NCBI RefSeq assembly: GCF_001623075.1
Contig: NZ_LMCF01000144.1
Span: 1-38,004, forward strand
Length of the DNA: 38,004 bases
Direction of reading: 5' to 3'
Source: Pseudovibrio sp. Ad37
GTDB lineage: Bacteria; Pseudomonadota; Alphaproteobacteria; Rhizobiales; Stappiaceae
Each line of letters starts with the position of its first letter. Position 1 is the stretch's first letter. Shown here piece after piece: positions 8,425-15,999 of this stretch. The notes under the pieces are model-generated. The model made no database searches and had not been told where the DNA came from. It was given only the letters and a program-made list of their open reading frames with translations. A program made the translations under genes and the position numbers.

Positions 8425-11400
8425 ATTCAAAGATACGGCGGAACACACCCGGCGCAATTGCAGAGATCGGGTTGACCTGGAACTTAGGCTTCTCAAAAGT
8501 ACCATCCAGCTTATAGGTCACGCCAAACAGCCCTTCATCAGAAGAGCCTCCACCCAGAATGAGACCAATCACCGGCAGTTTCGCAAACAGGTTGTTCAAG
8601 GCATAGGCAGGAACAAACGTGCCAGCCATATCCAGCTGACGGCTCTTCAGATTGGCATTCCCGCTAAAGGTCCCGCCAATAATAGCACCGCTCAACGTTC
8701 CCTTAGAAACATTCAGAATATCTCCACTGCGCGAAAACTGCATGCGCATCTTTTGGAAAGACGCCTCACCAGAATTCACTGCAGCAGAATACACCTCACT
8801 GTTCCGCGTTCCGCGAATTTCCTTCGGCTCGATCCCTTTCAGCGCTTTAATCGCAGGGTCTTCCGTGATGGAGAAATCATTTACAGTCAGCTGACCAACC
8901 CAGTTGGTATCAGTTGGCATCTGGATATCCAGACGTCCGTTACCACCCCGCATACGAGGGAACAGGTCCATAAACCGTAAGAACTCACCAGCATTATTCA
9001 GCTTGCCTTTTGCAAAGCGATGCTTCCCCTCGCCGCCCACGGTGAAATTGAATTGACCACGGCTTGAAGTTGCGCCCGAAACCGCAAGGTTCACAGCGCT
9101 CTCTCCACGGAAGAGCCCATCAACACGCACGTTTTGAGCCTGTACACCTCTGAAACCGATCAGGCGCCGGAATGTCAGGTCAACCGCAATCACATCTCTT
9201 TTGCGCTTTGTCGAAGCACCTGCCTTATCTGCCCCAAACGAATCCAACAGGGCACGGCCATCAAAGCGATCCGCATTCATAACAACCTGATACCCACCAC
9301 CACGGCGTGGACGAACAGTCATCTTAGCTTTGTCATTGGGGCGCAGATTGAACGCGGAGAAGTCGGCAAGCGCCAGCTTTCCATTGCCGTCAATCTTCAG
9401 ATTGCCGCGAACTTCAACACCCTCAGACAGGAATGAGAAGTTATGGAGCGTCCTGGCATTACCATTTTTTGTCACACGAAACCTTGCGGTTGCACGTACA
9501 CCGGACGCCTTGCTCCAGCCAACCTCACGAACGTTGATGGCAGCTTTTGAGAGGTCCAATTCAAACACCTGCGCGCCGCCACTGTCTTCATAACTGACTT
9601 TCACAGAGCCTTTGACATAACCCTGAAGATCAACGCCGTAGTCTGTCAGATCTTTGGCATTGGCAACAAACGTCACGCCCTGACGGTCTTCAGCGCCACT
9701 ACCATCGCGGCTGGTGCTCAAATCAATCTCAGAGTGGAAGCCATTCAGCTTCCCCTTGCCTGAAATCTGGGTTTGCTTTGTATCCGCTTGAACGGTCAGA
9801 TTTGCATTTTCAATGGTCTGCCCTGAGATTTTCGCTTTACTAGTAAAATCTTTCAGATCCAGATTAGCCCGCCACTCAACATCTTTAACCTTGAGATTCT
9901 TGATGAGCGGGAACGAGGCTTCCACGCGGACTTCCCCCATGCCAGAAAGGTCCGCAGGCACGACACTAAAGCCCTCCAGCGCATTTATGGGTTCTGCATC
10001 AGCAAGCACACCCAAATCGTCAGCACGCCCCGTCAGCAACACAGACAACTCAGCAGGCAGCGCGCCTGGTACTGCGATATTCTTGATCGCAAACTGAACC
10101 TCTGGCACCTTAACGATGTTCCCGTCTTGCATACGGAAATGACCATTACTGCCGGAGATCGTGAAATCTTCGTTCTCGATCTTGCCAGCCCCGGTAAGGT
10201 CTCGCACCACTGGCAGAGTCTTGAGCGCTTTGACTGAGCCATCAATCACATCAAATGTTGCTGTAAGGCCATCTCCCTGCCACGCAGGCGTACTCCGGTC
10301 GCCATCAAAGGCTTCTGGCCCAAGCGCCAGATCCAAGGCAATATTATCAACCCGGCCTGGGCCGAGGTGATCAATCAACCAGTTTCGGGTTTTCGGTGCC
10401 GTGACCGTCGGCCAAACCTGCAACACTTCGCCAAAGCTCAGGCTCGGGCTGAAAACAGATAGCGCAAGAGACGGCCCCGGTTTCCCGTAGTAGAACGACC
10501 CCGCAACATTGATGTCAGCATCAAGCCCAACAGCACGGGCTCGCTCAATAGAAATCAGGGAGTTTGTCGGATCAAACGTGCCCGATGCATAAGCATCAGG
10601 AAACAGCAGCGGCGGCGATTTTACATCAGCAGGCGCCAAAACAATCTCCCGGGAACCAAGCGAATAATTCCACTCAGCACCTTCAGTTACAGGTGGCTGC
10701 ACAACGCCACCAAACACAACGCGTGTGTTTTTACGGCGCAGATAAGATCGCCCGATAATAATATCGGGATTATCGCGCTGCAAATTGAGATCCAGGAATG
10801 CTTCGTCAATGGTGATAGAATTATCTGGAGCAGTACGGATGAAGATTGGAGAGGTACGAACATTCATATCCGCGCCAACAAACTCACCGGTCGCCCATAG
10901 TTCAGCATTCGCTTCAACAAACAGACGCGTATTCGCCAGCTTGTCATCACGAGCAAAACTGTGCGTTGGCAACAAATCTCGCAGCGAGGCATCACGCAGA
11001 TTGACGGAAATGTTTCTCGCACCAGTTTCAGGTGTAACAGTGCGCTTCAGATCCCATGACCAGTCCCCTTCACGGCCTACGATCTTGGCGTTTACTGCAA
11101 AGGAGAGATCATCCAGCAGCACGGCATTTGCATCAATACCATCAGCTACAAACTCTTCACCCTGCGCATTGATTACCAGTCGGCCGTACTCAATAGCAAC
11201 TTTCTCAAGGTGCCAGCGTTTGAGCTCCTCAACAGCAATCACACTAAACTTGTCGATCGCCACCACGCGGTTTTGCACCCGCGGCAAAGGTTCTGATCCA
11301 CTCGCTAGCTTGATCGTTGCAGAAGGCCGTGCCAGCGCGACACTGGTGATTTCCAGATCACCGGTCAGCAGCCCAGACAGATTGATGCCGATTTCGGCCC

Positions 11401-11590
11401 GTGGAAGTAACACAGTCGCAGCAGTGCGACCTTTGACGCGAATAAGGGAGTCTTCCAGGAGAATACGGCTGCCATTTTCACCAAACAGATCAAACTGCGC
11501 ACTACCAACGGTGACATTCAGCGCTTTGCTCTCAAACTGTTTGATTGCCCAATCCACGAGGTAGGGAACAGAAAACGGGCCACTCATCAC
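8417..11590 (-). CDS. AsmA/YhdP-like (DUF3971, AsmA C-terminal domain) envelope protein
   Basis: A protein of more than 1057 residues, almost entirely long beta strands. It fits the DUF3971 plus AsmA-like C-terminal architecture of YhdP/TamB-type bridge proteins, which are anchored in the inner membrane and thought to move phospholipids to the outer membrane. The C-terminal part has GGNGRLDIQMPTDTNWVGQL, DFSITEDPAIKALKGIEP and the LSGAIIGGTFSGNANLKSR segment typical of AsmA C-termini. The only canonical starts are GTG 11590 and ATG 11587. However, the frame stays open upstream and encodes a basic stretch (RRFKRR) followed by a membrane helix (VVCVFLFLAFGF), which is the expected anchor. The true start is therefore probably further up, perhaps at a non-standard codon such as ATT 11722, or the gene is frameshifted. 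It is divergent from bcp. Confidence 0.85.
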   Translation of the reverse strand: MMSGPFSVPYLVDWAIKQFESKALNVTVGSAQFDLFGENGSRILLEDSLIRVKGRTAATVLLPRAEIGINLSGLLTGDLEITSVALARPSATIKLASGSEPLPRVQNRVVAIDKFSVIAVEELKRWHLEKVAIEYGRLVINAQGEEFVADGIDANAVLLDDLSFAVNAKIVGREGDWSWDLKRTVTPETGARNISVNLRDASLRDLLPTHSFARDDKLANTRLFVEANAELWATGEFVGADMNVRTSPIFIRTAPDNSITIDEAFLDLNLQRDNPDIIIGRSYLRRKNTRVVFGGVVQPPVTEGAEWNYSLGSREIVLAPADVKSPPLLFPDAYASGTFDPTNSLISIERARAVGLDADINVAGSFYYGKPGPSLALSVFSPSLSFGEVLQVWPTVTAPKTRNWLIDHLGPGRVDNIALDLALGPEAFDGDRSTPAWQGDGLTATFDVIDGSVKALKTLPVVRDLTGAGKIENEDFTISGSNGHFRMQDGNIVKVPEVQFAIKNIAVPGALPAELSVLLTGRADDLGVLADAEPINALEGFSVVPADLSGMGEVRVEASFPLIKNLKVKDVEWRANLDLKDFTSKAKISGQTIENANLTVQADTKQTQISGKGKLNGFHSEIDLSTSRDGSGAEDRQGVTFVANAKDLTDYGVDLQGYVKGSVKVSYEDSGGAQVFELDLSKAAINVREVGWSKASGVRATARFRVTKNGNARTLHNFSFLSEGVEVRGNLKIDGNGKLALADFSAFNLRPNDKAKMTVRPRRGGGYQVVMNADRFDGRALLDSFGADKAGASTKRKRDVIAVDLTFRRLIGFRGVQAQNVRVDGLFRGESAVNLAVSGATSSRGQFNFTVGGEGKHRFAKGKLNNAGEFLRFMDLFPRMRGGNGRLDIQMPTDTNWVGQLTVNDFSITEDPAIKALKGIEPKEIRGTRNSEVYSAAVNSGEASFQKMRMQFSRSGDILNVSKGTLSGAIIGGTFSGNANLKSRQLDMAGTFVPAYALNNLFAKLPVIGLILGGGSSDEGLFGVTYKLDGTFEKPKFQVNPISAIAPGVFRRIFEFK

Positions 11591-11883
11591 CCGGTATCCG
11601 CTAAAACCAAACGCTAAAAATAGAAAAACGCAAACAACACCCCATATTACGCGTCGCTTAAAACGACGTGTAACAGGAGAGCTCTCAAGCTCTGCTGTAT
11701 TCCCAACATCAACAGCCAGAATCTTATTCCCTGTTTTAGTGGTACGTTCGATTTTGACCGAATCGTAACCTGCGATAGCATCGCGTGATCACAGGTGCTC
11801 TGCAAGATTAATTGCTTATCTACACCATACTCAAAAAAACGGCGTCCCAAGAGACCAAATGGCACCCCAGGAGCAAATAAAGA

Positions 11884-12381
11884 ATGCCTGATACGAAAGA
11901 TGCGACACCTTCCTTACCGCAGGAAGGCATGCTGGCACCGGATTTTACCTTAGCCACAGATTCGCAAGGACAATTCACCCTATCAGAACAAACTGGCCAG
12001 TCGGTCGTCGTTTATTTTTATCCAAAAGATGACACACCAGGCTGCACAAAAGAAGCAATTGCCTTTACCGAAAATGCGGCTGAGTTTGAAAAACACAATG
12101 CTGTTATCATCGGCATTTCGCCCGATACACCACTAAAGCATGACAAGTTTAAGGCGAAACACGGACTTAACGTCACACTTGGGGCAGATATCGAGAAAGA
12201 AGTTTGTGAGGCCTACGGGGTCTGGGTGGAAAAAAACATGTACGGAAAGAAGTACATGGGCGTTGAACGCTCCACATTTCTCGTTGATAAAACCGGCAAG
12301 ATTGCCAAGATTTGGCGTAAGGTCCGCGTTCCCGGCCACGTCGAAAATGTCTTGGAAGAATTACAAGGTCTGAGCCAGTAA
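11884..12381 (+). CDS. bcp: Thioredoxin-dependent thiol peroxidase, BCP/PrxQ type peroxiredoxin
   Basis: A 165-residue peroxiredoxin that reduces hydrogen and organic peroxides. The active site is FYPKDDTPGCTKEA, with Thr and the peroxidatic Cys in the PxxxTxxC pattern. The resolving Cys found five residues later in E. coli BCP is absent (it is Ile). One other Cys, in KEVCEAYGVW, could resolve the sulfenate, as in PrxQ members that use a more distant Cys; otherwise it works as a 1-Cys enzyme. VERSTFLVDKTGKI is the normal C-terminal active-site strand. AGGAG precedes ATG 11884 by ten bases. It ends three bases before the DUF455 gene, so the two are probably translationally coupled. Confidence 0.93.
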   Translation: MPDTKDATPSLPQEGMLAPDFTLATDSQGQFTLSEQTGQSVVVYFYPKDDTPGCTKEAIAFTENAAEFEKHNAVIIGISPDTPLKHDKFKAKHGLNVTLGADIEKEVCEAYGVWVEKNMYGKKYMGVERSTFLVDKTGKIAKIWRKVRVPGHVENVLEELQGLSQ

Positions 12382-12384
12382 AGA

Positions 12385-13272
12385 ATGCCAAAACTTCCAG
12401 GCAAGAATGATGCGGATGCGTTTGCAGGGCAAGCGCATCTATCCCTCCCTGAAAACACCAGCGTAAAGTCCCTCAAGGACGGCGCACGCCAAATCCTCGA
12501 GACACCTGATTTGGACCTAAAAGTCGCGCTTGCGTATTACGTTGCAAATCAATGGTTCAAAGGTGCCCTGTCCATTTCCTGCGGCACCGGCGAAAGGCCC
12601 ATGCAGGATCGTCCCGGTCGTCCGGCCAAGCCTGAACTTCTCCCACCACGAGATATGCCTAAACGCGCTGTTGGAGGGAAAAACGGCAAGGTCGCCCTGC
12701 TCCATTCTCTGGCACACATCGAGCTCAATGCCATCGATCTCACCTGGGACCTGATCGGCCGCTTCACCCATGTACCCATGCCACGTTCCTACTATGACGA
12801 CTTTGTCCGCGTTGGTTTGGAAGAGGCAAAGCATTTCACACTCATCCAAGAACGCCTTGCAAAACTTGGGCACGCCTATGGCGATCTGCCAGCCCATGAC
12901 GGTCTCTGGCAAGCAGCCCAGTCAACCGGCAAAGACCTAATAGCACGTCTAGCGATTATTCCGCTCGTGCTCGAAGCCAGAGGCCTCGACATCACCCCAT
13001 CCATGATAGAGAAGGCCAACGCAACCGGTGATGAAGACACTGCCAGCGTCCTACATGTGATCTACCACGATGAAAAAGGGCATGTTGCCTATGGAGCAAA
13101 ATGGTTCCGCTTCATGTGTGACAGGCATCGTGTACGTCCTGAGCCACGTTTTCAACAGCTCGTAAAACAGCATTTTAAAGGACCGCTGAAGCCTCCGTTT
13201 AATGACAGGGCAAGATCAGAAGCAGGCCTCACTCCGGGCTTCTATCGTCCGCTCATCAAATTGACCCAATGA
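12385..13272 (+). CDS. DUF455 family ferritin-like protein
   Basis: A 295-residue protein of the DUF455 family. The candidate di-iron ligands are visible as a ferritin-like set: HIELNAIDL, EEAKHF, EARGLD and HDEKGHV. Each helix carries Glu or His at the carboxylate-bridge positions. Known crystal structures in the wider ferritin-like group bind iron, but the reaction catalysed by this family is not established. It follows bcp by three bases. That fits an operon with an oxidative-stress theme, or simply the conserved alphaproteobacterial order bcp-DUF455-M23. The M23 gene starts 91 bases downstream. Confidence 0.85.
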   Translation: MPKLPGKNDADAFAGQAHLSLPENTSVKSLKDGARQILETPDLDLKVALAYYVANQWFKGALSISCGTGERPMQDRPGRPAKPELLPPRDMPKRAVGGKNGKVALLHSLAHIELNAIDLTWDLIGRFTHVPMPRSYYDDFVRVGLEEAKHFTLIQERLAKLGHAYGDLPAHDGLWQAAQSTGKDLIARLAIIPLVLEARGLDITPSMIEKANATGDEDTASVLHVIYHDEKGHVAYGAKWFRFMCDRHRVRPEPRFQQLVKQHFKGPLKPPFNDRARSEAGLTPGFYRPLIKLTQ

Positions 13273-13363
13273 TACACTGCACTTAGACTTTATTAACCAT
13301 AACTAACTTTAATTGAATTTAACAAATCATTTCCAGTAGGCAAACTGAGCAAGTGGTCATCCG

Positions 13364-14647
13364 ATGAAGCTTTCCAGGTGCAGTGAGTTTTCTAACAATT
13401 ACAACCAATTGAAATTGGATGGCCCAATGTGGCTTTCGCGCATCACATCTGAGCTGCGCGTAATTCCTCCCATGGCCTATTGGGTTTCCGGTCTTGCGGC
13501 AACGGTGGTCGTCTCCGCAGTATTGGCAAGCAGCTTTCAACAGTCTCTCAGCGAGATGCGACTTAATTCAACATTATCCAGAGAATTGGCGCTCCGTGAA
13601 AACTATGAAAGTGAAATTCGAGACCTTAAATTTCAGCTCGGTGAGATGCGTGGACGGTTGGATCAGGATACATCCGGTCTGAGTGCCCCTGCCCGCAAAC
13701 AGCAAGCGCAACTGTTACGACAGTTTCAGGAAATCGAAGCGCTGGTGACATTGGCGGAACAATCAAACCTCGTCCTCTCCGCCATCCCGCCTTCTCCAAA
13801 GCGCAAACCGCAACAAAGAGAAGTCAGTGTTGCACACTCCAACAAACTATCTTTTGCGCCACAACAAAACGATGCTCCGCTCGATATTCTGAAAACACTG
13901 TCAGGCAAGCAATCCACCGCGCCACAGCCAGCTGCCCCTCACAAAGACTTCTACGCAAAGCAAGCGCAAGGGCAACTCTTGCTCACTGCTTACACACAAG
14001 CGGCAATGGACGACATTAAACGTGCAAACACGCTGCTTAAGAAAGCCGGCGTTGCACAGCCTGTCTTTGTTACCCCAAGTTCATCTGCTGGCGGCATCTA
14101 TCAGCACGTTGGGTCTGCTGATTTAGACAGCAGCATGATTGCTGCACGCCGGATCATTGAACAACGCATTGAATTGAATATCAAAGTGGATGCCTTGCCC
14201 TTTGGCCGCCCGCTCTCCAGCTTCAACATCTCCAGTGCGTACGGAGCCCGAACAGACCCGTTCCTTGGCAAACCCGCAATCCACACTGGTCTGGATTTCA
14301 AAGCACCTCGCGGAACCTCAGTCAAAGCAACCGGCACCGGCATTGTCTCACTCTCACGGTACAACGGCGGCTACGGCCTTTCCGTGGAAATCGTACACGA
14401 CAACGGCCTAGTAACCCGCTACGCCCACATGCACAAGCTACTCGTTAGCGAAGGCCAGCGCATCAACATGGACGATATTATAGGTACTGTCGGCAATACG
14501 GGCCGCTCAACAGGCCCCCACCTCCACTACGAGGTGCGCCTCAACGGCAAGCCAGTCAACCCAATGCGCTTCATCCGCAATGGCGACAGACTAGCAGCGA
14601 TTTTCAAGCCCAAAAAACAAACCAAAGTCGCGTTCAACCTTCCATAA
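13364..14647 (+). CDS. M23 family metallopeptidase (LytM-type), membrane-anchored
   Basis: A 427-residue protein. A short cytoplasmic N-terminus leads to a membrane helix (about residues 38-54, YWVSGLAATVVVSAVLAS). A coiled-coil stalk follows (about 60-135), then a Pro/Gln-rich linker and a C-terminal LytM domain. The zinc ligands are intact: HTGLDF gives His and Asp, AHMH and HLHYE give the catalytic and third His. This is therefore probably an active peptidoglycan endopeptidase, unlike the degenerate EnvC/NlpD activators. The coiled coil resembles EnvC-type division proteins. ATG 13364 has a weak ribosome site, and ATG 13427 is an in-frame alternative that keeps the membrane helix. It converges on prfB. 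Confidence 0.88.
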   Translation: MKLSRCSEFSNNYNQLKLDGPMWLSRITSELRVIPPMAYWVSGLAATVVVSAVLASSFQQSLSEMRLNSTLSRELALRENYESEIRDLKFQLGEMRGRLDQDTSGLSAPARKQQAQLLRQFQEIEALVTLAEQSNLVLSAIPPSPKRKPQQREVSVAHSNKLSFAPQQNDAPLDILKTLSGKQSTAPQPAAPHKDFYAKQAQGQLLLTAYTQAAMDDIKRANTLLKKAGVAQPVFVTPSSSAGGIYQHVGSADLDSSMIAARRIIEQRIELNIKVDALPFGRPLSSFNISSAYGARTDPFLGKPAIHTGLDFKAPRGTSVKATGTGIVSLSRYNGGYGLSVEIVHDNGLVTRYAHMHKLLVSEGQRINMDDIIGTVGNTGRSTGPHLHYEVRLNGKPVNPMRFIRNGDRLAAIFKPKKQTKVAFNLP

Positions 14648-14662
14648 AACCATTTGGAAAAC

Positions 14663-14689
14663 AAAAAACCCCAGAACTGAGTTCCAGGG
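14663..14689 (-). terminator. Intrinsic terminator of prfB (possibly bidirectional)
   Basis: On the minus strand CCCTGGAA pairs with TTCTGGGG (with G-T pairs), and TTTTTTG follows. On the plus strand the same stem is followed only by CTTTCT, so it mainly serves the mrcA-prfB transcript and weakly the M23 gene. Confidence 0.75.
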
Positions 14690-14718
14690 CTTTCTAATTC
14701 ATTTCAACAGATTCAGAC

Positions 14719-15850
14719 TTAATCCAGATCTTCAACCGCAGCAGGCGCGTTGCCGAATGCGCGGTGCGCCAGCGTTGCTTCCATGAACTTATCCAGATCG
14801 CCATCCAAAACGTCAGAAGGCGCAGTGCATTCCACGCCTGTACGCAGATCCTTCACGAGCTGATATGGCTGCAGAACATATGAGCGGATCTGATGTCCCC
14901 AACCAATATCAGTTTTGGACGCAGCATCCTTACTCGCCTGCTCTTCACGGCGCTGAAGTTCAGCTTCATAAAGACGCGCGCGAAGCATATCCCACGCAGT
15001 TGCGCGGTTTTTATGCTGTGAACGCTCACTCTGACACTGAACCACAATACCCGTCGGATTGTGCGTAATGCGAACAGCAGAGTCAGTCGTGTTCACGTGC
15101 TGGCCACCTGCGCCAGAGGCGCGATAGGTATCGATGCGGCAATCGCTTTCGTTGATCTCGATATTGATACTGTCATCAATAACCGGATAAACCCAGACGG
15201 ACGCAAAGGACGTATGACGACGCGCGTTGGAGTCATATGGCGAGATGCGAACAAGACGGTGAACACCAGCTTCGGTCTTCATCCAGCCGTATGCGTTCTC
15301 ACCTTTAACAAGCAAAGTTGCAGACTTGATGCCAGCTTCTTCGCCGTCATTGTATTCCATCAGCTCGACCTTATAGCCGTGCTGCTCACCCCAACGACGA
15401 TACATACGCAAAAGCATGCTGGCCCAGTCCTGACTTTCAGTACCGCCCGCACCGGAATTGATCTCGATATACGTATCATTTCCATCGGCTTCACCGGAGA
15501 GCAAAGACTGCAGCTGCAGCTTATTGACCTGTTCCAGCATAGCTTTCAAAGCAGCCTCAGCCTCATCAACAACGGACTGATCATCTTCCATCTCGCCCAT
15601 CTCAATCAGTTCCTGATTGTCAACGAGATCCTGCTCAAGCTTGCGAACACCGCCAATGCTGTCATCCAGCTGCTGACGTTCACGCATCAGTTTTTGCGCA
15701 TTCGTCGGGTCATTCCAAAGGTTTGGATCTTCAGAAAGCGCATTGAGTTCATCTAGACGGACAAGTGCAGTGTCCCAGTCAAAGATGCCTCCTCAGCAGG
15801 CTTATGGCCTGCTTGATTTCGTCGACGATGGCCTCCATTTCGGCGCGCAT
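14719..15850 (-). CDS. prfB: Peptide chain release factor 2, expressed by programmed +1 frameshift
   Basis: RF2 releases proteins at UGA and UAA stops. The main frame (15780-14719) lacks the usual N-terminus. A 23-codon frame starting at ATG 15850 supplies it, ending CTT TGA C, where the ribosome slips +1 into GAC TGG GAC. The joined product is 376 residues. GGQ ([20 protein letters not shown]) is the catalytic loop. The stop-codon reading tripeptide, SPF in E. coli, reads SPY here. The gene lies 149 bases after mrcA in the same direction, and a terminator follows. RF2 shortage raises frameshifting, giving autoregulation. A standard annotation starting at 15687 would miss the first 54 residues. 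Confidence 0.95.
15778..15793 (-). promoter_or_regulatory. prfB programmed +1 frameshift site
   Basis: On the minus strand AGGAGG (15793-15788) is followed by CAT CTT TGA C. The slip codon CTT and the in-frame UGA match the universal prfB signal, and the Shine-Dalgarno-like AGGAGG lies three bases before CTT, as in E. coli (AGGGGGTATCTTTGAC). Reading resumes at GAC from 15780. Confidence 0.95.
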
Positions 15851-15941
15851 CGGATACCTCACTTTTTTGAAAAACAACTGTGCAGTCAATAACACTGCGT
15901 CGGGTGCGAACATAATCGCAGCAAACGATTTCCGCAATCAG

Positions 15942-15990
15942 CCAGACCACAGAAACTGTGGGCTGGTCATGCAGTTAGCAAGACCAGCCC
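15942..15990 (-). other. Two mutually exclusive hairpins between mrcA and prfB
   Basis: CCAGACCACAG (15942-15952) can pair with CTGTGGGCTGG (15956-15966). GGGCTGGTC (15960-15968) can instead pair with GACCAGCCC (15982-15990). The two stems share 15960-15966 and cannot both form. Neither is followed by a T-run, so this is not a plain terminator. It might process or attenuate the message between the two genes; no function is shown. Confidence 0.4.
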
Positions 15991-15999
15991 ATGAAGTTT

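Noticed and set aside
11647-11865. A 72-codon minus-strand frame upstream of the AsmA-like gene
   Set aside because: It is out of frame with the AsmA anchor and looks random. It only matters if a frameshift joins it to the AsmA gene, which I treat as a separate question.
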